Source: Erigeron canadensis
Lineage: Eukaryota > Streptophyta > Magnoliopsida > Asterales > Asteraceae
Length of the DNA: 64,000 nucleotides
Reading direction: 5' to 3'
NCBI RefSeq assembly: GCF_010389155.1
Contig: NC_057769.1
Coordinates: 310,001-374,000, forward strand
Positions 45,372 through 55,858 of this stretch are shown in pieces. Numbering within the stretch: the first letter of the stretch is position 1; each line of letters begins with the position of its first letter. The notes under the pieces are model-generated. The model ran no database searches. It saw only the letters and a program-made list of their open reading frames with translations, and was not told the origin of the DNA. The position numbers and the translations under genes are program-made.

Positions 45372-45696
45372 CTAGCACGTTACCCGCGCAATGCGGTGGT
45401 GATCGTGGCGGCAACGATGTGGTGGTAGGTGCGACGGTTGGTGACAGATGAGGCATCGATTGGTGTAGATTATTGATATAAATGGTTAATGGAGATATTT
45501 TAAAAGATAAAGGATTGATAGTGTAACGTAATCATTAATGTTAAGGGGTAGTGTAACTGAAAATATCTGAGTGCTAAGTGAAAATATTATATATTTTAAG
45601 GGTAGTAGATTAAAATATAACATAGAAGGGCATTTTAGACATTTCCCCCCATGTAACTTTCAACATGAGGGTCTTTTCTTTAATAAGTAGTATAGA
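45372..45696 (-). mobile_element. Short Helitron-like element, minus strand (325 bp)
   Basis: On the minus strand it starts A|TCTATACTACTTATTAAAG (45696) and ends CGCGGGTAACGTG then CTAG|T (45372). The interior GATGCCTCATC...CCACCACAT region and the end resemble the copy at 43372-43679. No protein encoded. Confidence 0.7.
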
Positions 45697-48090
45697 TAAC
45701 CCCGGTCTAAACTTACCAAATTACATTAAAAGATATTGTATGTTTATCATATTTATGTTATTATGTGAATAACAATAAGTATTTACCAAAAGAAGAAACA
45801 TAAAAAAAAATGAAAAGGTATAAGAAAGAAAAGAGAGAAAAAAAATATTGAGATTGATACCATATGGATTGGTACCGGAGAGATTTGAGAATTTAAGGTT
45901 TTCAGTTTAAATAATAATGTGAGCAAAAATAGATTGAGATTCTCTCAAGTTGCTTCTAACTTGAGATGTCAAGTTAAAAGCATCTTCACCATTAAATTTA
46001 AATCAATTGTCAAGATTTAAAATATAACTTTAAATCTTAACCATTGATTATAATTCAATAATTTACATTTGACCAACTTGACCTGGAATCTAATACTCTC
46101 AAAATCAAAGATAAAGTTTTTCCAAAATAAATTTCTACCTGAATTAATGCCTGAGTATATGAACAAGGAGTTGAGTATATATATATATATATATATATAT
46201 GAAAAAGTAAAAACACTAACGAAACACAAAATTAGATATTGACAGTTTGACACTAATAAAGCACGGCCCAACCTAACCTATGTACTATGTAGCAAGTTGG
46301 TATGTGCTAGGAAAACAAATTGACTTCTCTTCTCTATAAAAAGATATTTTACTTAATATACAATTTCATCGCCTTTTATTATTATTTTCTCTACTTTTTT
46401 TTTTTTGAGAGGTATTATTATTTTCTCTACATAACTGAGATTTCAATTTTACCTTTAATTGATATTTGAAACTTTTATTTTAAAACTAACTATTCTACAA
46501 ATGTAATGATAAAAAGAAAACAATACATCAGTCGACGTGCACTTATCTTAAATCAACACTTTGTTGCTAAAAGACAGTACATGTTTTTGAAGTGTGATGT
46601 TTAGAAATTTGAATCCGGTCACTAAAATGGATCAAAGTAATTAAAAAAGAAGGGGGGTTACCAACATGTTCATGTAGTAGCTAGGGGGTGGTTGCTTGCT
46701 TATTGCTACACAAACCATTTTATATTTACGATCAACTCAATAATGTTATATATTTAATTGTCTTTGACTTTTTAGTCTTATATATTAATTGGTTATTATA
46801 TAAACAGTTTATAAACATATCGATCTATCTATAATATGAGTAATAAATATATATCTGAAGCTAAGGTGGCAAATTAAAATAAAAACTAGATACTGCTAAA
46901 TGTGTATACAAGTGTTACATACTTACATGTGAGTATACAATAATATTCATATTTGTGTAGACTTTAATTTGATGTAGTTAAATTAATAGAGGTACAATCA
47001 GCATAGTTTAGTTGTTTTTAGTAACGTTGTGTACTGTGTATATTATATTTATGCATACAACATACACGATCTATCTGTATTATGCGACATGATAGAAAAC
47101 TTTACGTTCAACTTATTGCGTTACACATTTTCTTCTGTATATGATATTACATATGGACATGTGAAAGGATCAAATGATATATACGGTTGAAAGTAGTTAT
47201 AATTGAGTGAAATGAATGATTGCGATTTAAGATGTGTAATTTATTAGTTATGATATTTTTGAAAGACAAGTAATTGTGAAGGATAAGTGAATGAATATTA
47301 TATTAATAGAAATGGAAGAAAGATGTTTCCAATTCATCAAAACGATTTTAAATTTTTTTTTTTTTTTTGAAAAGTAGTGTGTTAAATCATTAAGAAGTAG
47401 AGATATGAGTTAGATGTGAGTCTCTATATAAGCCATGTGTAAACGAGTTGAGCTGAATAACAAGGTATTTGGGCAATTGGGCTTAGCTTGTCTATTAATT
47501 AATAATTATCAAGTGCGTGTTGGAGTTGAGTTCGAATAACTTTCAAAATTGTGTTTTGAGTTAGAATTCCAATTACCTTTCAAAAAAGATGATGTTAGAA
47601 TTCAAATTCATCATTCGAACTAAATGTTATCATGATATTTATACATAATTTCAAGCTCGTGTTACTTATTTATGGGCCCAAACTCGATAAATTTAATAAT
47701 AGCTGAAATTATGATCATAGTTATATATAAAATTCGAGAAACTAACTTTTAACTAAACATAGTTAAACATGTTTGACCCATTAGGCTTAACTAATTCGTT
47801 CAATTCAAACTAATATGAACCAAACTAAATATTAGCATTACAGAAAAGGTTAGTGAAACGAACCAAGCAATAATTTTTAATTTAAGCTCGACTCAGAGCT
47901 CAAAGATATTAGGCTTGAGCTACACTTAAAAGTGAGCCTAAATTCAAATAGCTCGTAATAATTGCCAATAACATTTAGCTAGGCTGGTAATTATGTGTGC
48001 ATATTTGCTGTAGATAACATAAGGACTCAGGTTCGGGTCTTAACAATCCTATAGAGATAATAGTAAATTAGATATGCCAACATAATATCA
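45697..48090. other. AT-rich intergenic DNA
   Basis: No gene recognised. Includes a (TA)n run at 46177-46200. Scattered open frames are short and have AT-rich composition like the background. Confidence 0.55.
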
Positions 48091-48308
48091 GTGGCGGAGT
48101 CAGGATTTTAATCCTGGGGTCGCCGGATAGTTTTCATGATAGTAATAAGTGTAAAATTAAACTACAAAATTCAATTACTCTAGTCTGGGGTTGCCAATTA
48201 CCATAAAACTGATTAAATACTTACAAATAGTACTAGAAATATAGAGTTTTATATAAATTGTGGGGTTGCAATGGCCAACCGTGGTCACTACATAGCTCCT
48301 CCCCTACA
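48091..48308. mobile_element. Possible decayed hAT-type element
   Basis: Starts GTGGCGGAGTCAGGATTTT and ends CATAGCTCCTCCCC, a terminal style common to plant hAT-derived repeats, with CCTGGGGTCGCC and GGGGTTGC words inside. Target duplications are not convincing. It ends just before the left target duplication of the MULE. Confidence 0.35.
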
Positions 48309-48847
48309 ACATATCATATTATTGAGTTAATTACCATACTGTGATATTTTTAAAAATTATTTACCAAATAGGTGTAGTTCTAAAAGTATTTACCAAACAA
48401 AAGTTGTGTGTTCAAAAGTAATTACCAAATAGGTGTTCATAGACCACAACATATATATAACCATGAACGAGGATTAAGCTGCTTGATTCAAGCAAAATGT
48501 AACATTTACATAAACATTTACAAACTTTAAAGCAAATGGAACATGTTACTGGAGCAAGCACATGATATCCATATTGACTTCTATTTCGTGAAGGTACCAA
48601 AAGGACATATAATGCATTGAATTCAAGCACTTAAGCTGCCAAAAAATATCAATCCAAGCTCTTTTAATCCTCGATTCATTCTAGACATATGGTGCACATC
48701 TAAAACATTTAAAAAGTCCATCAAACTCGGTTTATAAAAAAAAACATCATCATGCCATCTAATTAATCATTTAGCGATTTATAAAAGAATAATAAAGGAG
48801 TAATAGAAAAGATACTTAAAAGAACTAATTTATCACCTTGGCACTTT

Positions 48848-50466
48848 TTAGTGATCAGTATCCATTCTCCTAGGTCTAGAAGGACATGTTTTTTGATTAT
48901 GACCACTTTTTCTGCAAATTCCACAAAGATTGGCATTTTTACCTTCTTTAATGTCCATTCCATTTCGTAACCTTGTTGAACGAGGACGACCCTTCTTATT
49001 CTCCTTTAGATCTGAATTTGGAAGCAATTTTATAATAGACAATAAGCGTAGCCAATATTCTTCGTGAGGTAGCGGTGAAAACTCAGATTCCCAAGTAGAA
49101 CAATATTCGACAATAGAATAACATCTATCAACATATTGCCAACTGTTCAAAGAGAGTTTGGCACATGCACTTAAGACGTGAGAACAAGGATACTTATAAA
49201 TCTCCCACTTATCACACGTGCATTTCTTTTGTTCCAAATTAACTACTTGCACATTTCTTCCTTTTTGAGTTATTAACTCAAATATTCCTTTCTCTCGGTT
49301 GAAAGATCTCAAGGTATGTGCACCAGCTTTTGACATTAAAGCAACTTGTTTTGCAACAACATGGGGAGTATATGCATCTCCGTTAGCTTGAGCATCGCAT
49401 TAAAAAAATGTACCAGTCTATAAAATGTAAGTTGAACACATGCTGTGATCGGTAAAAAACGAGCACCTTTGAGGACACTATTAAATATTTCTGATAAGTT
49501 TGTAGTGAGCAAGTCGTATCGCTTTCCGCCATCATGTGCAAGTATCCATCTCTCAAGTGAATGTCTCTCAAGCCATTGACGAGCATCTGGATTTAGTCTT
49601 CCAATTTCTTCCATTATGGAGTTAAACTTACGAACTTGATTTTGACTCCCAGCACGGTATGCTAAAGCTTTCAGTTGTGGGTTACGAAACTTATCTTGAA
49701 AGTTTTGGATGAAATGTCGTAAGCAATACCTATTAAGAACCAGTCAAATATTAGACACAAAACTTATGATGAATGTGTTTATATAAAGATGATAAATAAT
49801 ACCTATGAAAGCCACGTGGTTCTGACCAGGGAGATCCTTGCTCAGTTACTACCTTTAGGATTCCAATATGACGATCGGATATCAAACAAATGCCTTCTCG
49901 ATCTTTCATCACATGTTTTTTAACATGAGAAAGAAACCATTTCCAACTGTTGTAAGATTCACTTTCCACAATAGCAAATGCAAGAGGCAATATTTGATTG
50001 TTACCATCTACTCCCATTGCAATCATCATTTTACCCTTATACTTACCATACAAGTGAGTGGCATCAATACTAATCACAGGTCGACAATGTTCAAATCCTA
50101 TTATAGAAGGAGAAAAAGCCCAGAAAACACGTTTGAATTCTACATGATCCTCATTATCGGGCCTAACAATACACCATTCAACTACAGTCCCGGGATTGAA
50201 CATTTGAAGTGCAGCTAAAAATTTAGGTAGCGAGTTATATGATTCATCCCAATTTCCAAAAACTTGTTTAATTGCTTTTTGCTTTCCTACCCACAACTTC
50301 TTGTGTGAAGCTGTATAACCTAATTTATCAACTATTTCAGCTCTCAAAGCGGGAATACTAATGCCAAGTTGCTCTTTTATAAGATGTTGAACTTCTTGAG
50401 CGATCAAACTTGCATTTAGGTTGGCATGATCTTGAGTAATCCCAGGGTTTAAACAAGTACGTGGTC
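48848..50466 (-). pseudogene. MULE transposase (MURA-type), N-truncated and frameshifted
   Basis: Exon 49803-50466, a 73-base GT-AG intron (49730-49802), then exon 48848-49729. The first exon has the MULE transposase domain: RTCLNPGITQDHANLN, KKLWVGKQKAIKQVFGNW, SIDATHLYGKYKG with a catalytic Asp, and MAMGVDGNNQILPLAFAIVE. The second exon continues with RAGSQNQV and MEEIGRLNPDARQWLERHS, then the frame shifts at about 49391-49410, next to a run of seven T in sense. After it comes the SWIM zinc finger CTCDKWEIYKYPCSHVLSAC and a C-terminal CCHC knuckle CGICRKSGHNQKTC. The N-terminal domain expected before RTCLNP is missing: the first exon opens at an acceptor (ATATACAG|GACC) right beside the hairpin insertion. 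Not functional as it stands. Confidence 0.85.
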
Positions 50467-50473
50467 CTGTATA

Positions 50474-51340
50474 TGTAACACCCCGACAGCGGCGAAAAAC
50501 TCGGGATGTAAGATAAAGCACACGCGCACATGGATGTTACATAGGAATACTAAATGAGTGCTTAGGATAAACATAAATAGTCAATTTCATAACCAAACAA
50601 GCATAGTAGTAGTTATTACACACACAAGTTCAACAAAGATGATCAAATCAAGTACGAAAGGTTCCCACGCAGGGGATACGATTGGGCATATTGCCACCAA
50701 ACACAAAGTACAAGCATGCAAACTCCAACCCTAAATCCTGAAGTCTGCTAATAGTCCCATGCTACCACTCCTAGCCACGATTAGCCTGATTACCTGAAAA
50801 GAATACTTAAAAGAGTCAACACAAAGGTTGGTGAGTTCGTAGGTTTGAGTATAAACAAGTAGTATAAAAGCATTTTATACCGCCAATAGATCTCAAGTAT
50901 TAAGTAGTATAAAATGCTTGAGATCTATTGGCGGTATAAAATGCTTTTATACTACTTGTTTATACTCAAACCTACGAACTCACCAACCTTTGTGTTGACT
51001 CTTTTAAGTATTCTTTTCAGGTAATCAGGCTAATCGTGGCTAGGAGTGGTAGCATGGGACTATTAGCAGACTTCAGGATTTAGGGTTGGAGTTTGCATGC
51101 TTGTACTTTGTGTTTGGTGGCAATATGCCCAATCGTATCCCCTGCGTGGGAACCTTTCGTACTTGATTTGATCATTTTTGTTGAACTTGTGTGTGTAATA
51201 ACTACTACTATGCTTGTTTGGTTATGAAATTGACTATTTATGTTTATCCTAAGCACTCATTTAGTATTCCTATGTAACATCCATGTGCGCGTGTGCTTTA
51301 TCTTACATCCCGAGTTTTCCGCCGCTGTCGGGGTGTTACA
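50474..51340. repeat. Near-perfect inverted repeat (hairpin), two ~407-bp arms, 19-bp loop
   Basis: The arms begin TGTAACACCCCGACAGCGGC (50474) and end as its complement GGGGTGTTACA (51340). The centre is ATCTCAAG (to 50898), loop 50899-50917, then CTTGAGAT (from 50918). I see only about two substitutions between arms (for example GGCGAAAAAC against GGCGGAAAAC). Arm sequence resembles LTR-type retrotransposon ends starting TGTAACACCC. It is inserted in the MULE, a few bases upstream of the transposase exon acceptor, with only TA shared at both junctions. Either a fold-back element or two opposed LTR copies; assembly error must be excluded. Confidence 0.9.
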
Positions 51341-51940
51341 TACATAAACAAAGAAAAATAACAATAAGCAAAAAAATTAAAATAGAGTGTGGCTTATGGG
51401 GTAGCAGTAACCTTAAGGAGAAAAAATAAAACATATACAATTTGTTGGAGCCAAGATCACGATGCTAATGCTATAATTAAACATAAGGAATAAAACAATT
51501 AAACATAAAAAAAACCAAATTTATGTTTGTTGATGAATTCCTAAAGAGCAATTGGTTGTGGGGTAGCAGCATCATCAAGTCTACAAACATCAAATAAAAA
51601 TAATAAATAATTAAACTCACCAATTTTTACTTGTAATGATTTATATGTGGAGTGTGTTGGCTAGCAGCATCATCAAGCCATTAATGGGGAGAAATAAACT
51701 TTCCATTCGATCTGATGAAATATAGGGTTACAGTGTTTGCTAATAATGGTTATAAATTGGGGGTTTTAGTTAGATCTTTTTATTTAAGTTGGTAGATATC
51801 ATATATATTTATTAAACAAAATATCAAAACATAAAAGTGAATGTTGGTAGAAGTGGTATTATGTCTACTTCTTTTCCGATAGACGTAGGTTCGAGACTTT
51901 TGACATGCGTTTTCTTCTTAATTTTTAAGAAGAATATAAG
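51341..51940 (-). other. 5' portion of the MULE, no exon recognised
   Basis: Holds the repeated word GTAGCAG(C)ATCATCAAG and a pyrimidine-rich stretch leading to the hairpin. A first transposase exon would be expected here but no family-like coding frame is visible. Confidence 0.5.
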
Positions 51941-52589
51941 GATACTACACTTAAAAGGGAAATATTTTTACAACTACACCATTTTGGTAAATACTTTTTC
52001 AAACTACACCATTTTGGGTAAAAACTCCATATTATTATACTATATTATATTTATAGATTAGAAAACCATTATTTATATATAACATTTGTTGAAGCCTTAG
52101 TTACGGGAATTCGGTGCTGACGTTAGCAATTTTGTCTTATTCTTATTTTGTCTTTTTCCTTTCCTTATGTTTATTATTGTTTTTTTTTACGATTGTATAC
52201 TTTTAGAGTTTCTTAGTTTTATCACTTAACTTTTAGGTTTTATCACTTTAGTCTAACTTTTTGCCCATCGGGCAAGGATAATCATTCCGGTCCTAGGAGA
52301 GGTGGTGACCATTCTCAAGAACCAAAAAGACTGGGCTATATTTTTTTTACTTTCTATCTTTTATTTTAACGCTTCAAACTTATTTTTACTACTTAACTTT
52401 TGAATTTTTTACCTTTAGTCTAGCTTTTTGTATACAAACTTCATTATAGTTCTAACTTTAATCATCAATTTTTTTTTTTTAATTTTCTATCTCTTATTTT
52501 AAAGTTTCTAACTTTTACCATATAACTATAGGTTTTGGCCACCAATTTTTTTACTCTTTCTACCCCTTATAGTAAATTTTAGGTAATGT

Positions 52590-52669
52590 TGTATGTATAT
52601 ATGTTTGCATGACGCAACGTCGATCCCGGGCAACGTCCTCGCGGGGCAGCGCTCGGGGTAAAAAACTAG
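52590..52669 (+). mobile_element. Possible Helitron-like 3' end
   Basis: GC-rich stretch CCTCGCGGGGCAGCGCTCGG followed by TAAAAAACTAG|T at 52669 matches the CTRR|T terminus seen in three other elements. No matching 5' end was fixed, so only the 3' end is annotated. Confidence 0.35.
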
Positions 52670-52703
52670 TTATAAATAGTTCGCATCACTAGTTATTAAT
52701 TTT

Positions 52704-53041
52704 ATGTGTCCTTGAGTTTTGGCTCAATGGTTGAATGACTATCCCCCTTTACATGAGGTTTTGTGTTCAAGCCTTGAGGAGAACATAGGAATTAAGTATC
52801 TTTTAAGGTTTGGCTTGGGTATACTCAGGTTCAAGTCTGAGAGGGCAGAGTTTATCCCTATTAATCATCGTGCCTTCGGGGGGACTAGTAGGGTGTTTTC
52901 CCCCATCAGGTATTTGATATAGGCATTTCTACTTCGAAGGAGCTCTATAGCGCGGACCCGGTTAAGACAACGTATGCTAGACCTCACACTGTCGAATCGC
53001 GACACGTAGTTTTCAGCGAAATTCAACTTTCAACAATAAAA
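52704..53041 (+). mobile_element. tRNA-derived SINE, about 338 bp
   Basis: A-box TGGCTCAATGGTTGA and B-box-like GTGTTCAAGCC are spaced as in tRNA-derived SINEs; the 3' end is CAACAATAAAA. TAGTTATTAAT flanks both sides (52690-52700 and 53042-53052). The body contains CGTGCCTTCGGGGGG, related to the GTCGTGCCGTTTGG block of the SINE at 20035-20284. The 67-codon frame within is a by-product. Confidence 0.78.
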
Positions 53042-53052
53042 TAGTTATTAAT

Positions 53053-53676
53053 CTTTTGTGACACAAAATACTAAGTTAAAAATTGTATTTTTTTTTAATT
53101 AGTTAGATTTCCAGTACAGAAAAAAGTTATATTGAGAAGTCAACTCTACATACAAAAATAATTATATGAAATCATTTCTTCTGCAGCCTTGCAAATTAAA
53201 TGTATCAATCATTATATCTCTTTGGAAAAATAAAATAAAGGGTGGCCAGCAATCCCTTTGCATCATGTTGTTTAGAAAGGAAAGCAAAATAGAGTTTGTT
53301 TTCTTTATATATTTATTAAATTAAACATGTATTATTAAAGTTACTTACATTTTATAACTTAGGATTTACAAGAGAGAAAGTCTTGGACAAAGATCGTCAG
53401 TTATGTAATGTGTTTTGATTGATGATGTATAATAAATTTTTGAACAAGAGTGAGAACTACCGATTTATGTTTATATGTGGTTTCAAAAGAACAAAATTTT
53501 TGAATAGGTCCAAAAGTTATTTTTCTTTATGATACGACACTAATTTGTAAAACTTGAAAAAGTTTAACCATAATGAATACAAAAAGCATTGTGTTTTATG
53601 TGGCATGACATGGCTTGTCATCCTAAACCCTTCGAAATGTTCGTCATTTGTTGTCAAGATAGTTAAAGACATTATC
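53053..53676. other. Intergenic, no feature recognised
   Basis: AT-rich sequence between the SINE and the Harbinger-like element; no coding frame of interest. Confidence 0.5.
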
Positions 53677-53679
53677 TAA

Positions 53680-55354
53680 GGGTGTGTTTGGTAAAAGGAA
53701 ATGGGACAAGAGAAATGGAAATCGTTTCATTTCTACTGTTTGGTTAGGTCAGAAAATTAAAGAAGTGAAGATATAAATTTCTCGAGAATTCAGTTTGTAT
53801 GTAAATTGATTTCCATTCTATTTGTAAGGAAATGCAAAGAAATTCGTTTTGTAAAGCAAAATTTCTCCGTGGTTTTTTGGGAGAATTGCTAGAGATTGAA
53901 AAGGGGTGGGGGTATTTAAGCCACCATCACGTGCAATGCACATTTTCACACAAAACTACATGAACCCTAGCCTCTTTTGTCTCCACCTCTCCTCCCCCTT
54001 ATTATTTCTTTTTAATCCATCAGATTCTCCTCTAGCTGATCAATCGTTTGCTTCTTTATAATTGCTTTCAATCCTAAAGTAGTCATATCCCATAAACTTA
54101 AGTTTCACACCTTTGTTTAATCAAAATGATTGCTTTGCTCATACCACATAAAAGTGAAGAACCCTAACCCCGTTCTCTCTATTTGACTTGGCCTTCTATT
54201 CATGTCGTTTCGTCTCGGCTTTTCATTTTCAGGTAGTCGATGTTTGAAGTGTTTTTGATTTTTGATTGTTTCTCTTTTTGCCTTTTTATTGCCTTACCAT
54301 GATTTGGCCAGTTGAAAAGTTTTAATTCAAAATAGATAACATTCATAATAATGGTTCGAAGGAATTCTAATCAATCTGAATCTAGATATTTGTACCTTGA
54401 ATTCGAAATATCCATTAAATATCACATTATATCTTTTTAGGACTCATTGTAAGTACTTGTGTTTGAGTAGCGAATTTTTATTGCCCTCTGAATTGCTTTC
54501 TGAATTTGTGTCATGGGATTTTGGTTGAAAGATTTGTTCTTTGTAATTCATAATTGGGTTAGTTTCTGTCCTTAAGGTTAGATGATTTTACTTGTAAACG
54601 ATGTTGTTGATGTTCTTTTGCATCCAGTTTGTTCATTCTTACGTTCTAACTTCTGGTTCTAGTCCTGGATCATCGCGTTCTTTAAGTTTGTTTTAGGGGT
54701 TTTCGAGCTACCGATCACGGATAGGAAAAAGTTGTACGGGAAACACAAAAAAGTGTGTGCCATCTAATCTTGAAGATCTATACGAGTTGTAAACGCAAAA
54801 GAGCGCAACATGGGCGTTATATTTTTTGGGCGTGATCATATGGAAAAGTTCAAAGGGTGAAATGGTTGGAAAGAAAGATGCTAGATAGGTTCAATATTGA
54901 TCAGTCAAACTTTTGCTCCTTGTAAACTAATACGTATTGGGTTCAATATCATCATGGAAATTGATTTTCATTCTCAGAGCTCTATGGGTTTAGTTATGCA
55001 TTTTTTTTTTTTAATTTGAGGTCATTATTATGTGTTCTATATGTATTGATATCGTATTTTGTATGAGATGTTTTAAAGTTAATGTTAATTGTATGTTATT
55101 TTGTTATTTGAAAACATAATAAAAACAATAGAGAAAGAAAATAGCTTTAAAAAACATTTCAAGTAAAAACTCAATTTCATTTCTCTACTTTGTCTTCCAA
55201 ACAATAGAATTGTTTTCTTTTACATTTCTCAGGTTAATTCTCTTTCACTACCAAACAAAGGAAATTACTTAATTTCTCTACCAATTTCATTTCTCTCTAT
55301 TTCATTTCTCTGCTTCATTTTATTTCACTGAATTTCTCCGTACCAAACGTGCCC
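53680..55354. mobile_element. Large non-autonomous Harbinger-like element, 1675 bp, TSD TAA
   Basis: Left end GGGTGTGTTTGGTAAAAGG and right end, read inward, GGGCACGTTTGGTACGGAG are inverted repeats; TAA lies outside both (53677-53679 and 55355-55357). Subterminal regions on both sides carry many AGAAATGGAAAT/ATTTCTCT-type repeats. The interior 53940-54240 is CT-rich with gene-leader appearance (CTCCACCTCTCCTCCCCC, then TTTTCAG) and may be captured host sequence. No transposase found. Confidence 0.6.
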
Positions 55355-55357
55355 TAA

Positions 55358-55858
55358 GTTTTAACATAAAAATACTTGCTTTAATAAAATATAACTTGTA
55401 CCGTATTGTACAAGAATCAATTACTATTACTACTTTAAGAATTGAAAACAAAGGGGTTAGTGTCATAGTTAGTTGATTAACATCTCTCAAATGTGAAGTA
55501 ACATGAACCCTACTATCTCCTAAATTATTACTTTCATGCTTTCAATTTCAGAATTGACAATTTTAAATATACTACTCTTGAAAAGTACCAATAACAATGC
55601 AGTAACATATGTATTAGGTTTCCCATATGAGAAATGAATTATATACACAAAGTGGTCAACACCTTTTACATTGCATACTTCAACCAATTAATTAGACGAG
55701 TAACAACTAAACAACATTCACATGGTGGACATGGTGTAAGTGTGTGCTATCTGTAGCTTGCTTGTAATTTAGAATGTTGTGTGAATGTGAATTACCTACC
55801 ATTACCAAGATTGGTTTTGAGTAGCATCAAATAAGTGTTGAGTGATATATATGCTGGC
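55358..55858. other. Intergenic and RAP 3' flank
   Basis: AT-rich, probably including the 3'UTR of the RAP gene. Nothing else seen. Confidence 0.5.

Larger units (their letters stand above)
48324..52027 (-). mobile_element. Mutator-like element (MULE), 3.7 kb, 9-bp TSD CATATTATT
   Basis: CATATTATT occurs exactly at both ends (48315-48323 and 52028-52036). Left terminus GAGTTAATTACC and right terminus, read inward, GAGTTTTTACCC begin inverted repeats that share AAAAGTATTTACCAAA and GGTGTAGTT over about 90 bases. The element encodes a MURA-type transposase on the minus strand (48848-50466), now broken, and carries a long hairpin insertion (50474-51340). Region 51341-51940 has no recognised exon. 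Confidence 0.85.

Noticed and set aside
52719..52922. 67-codon open frame
   Set aside because: Lies within the SINE at 52704-53041, covering its A and B boxes.
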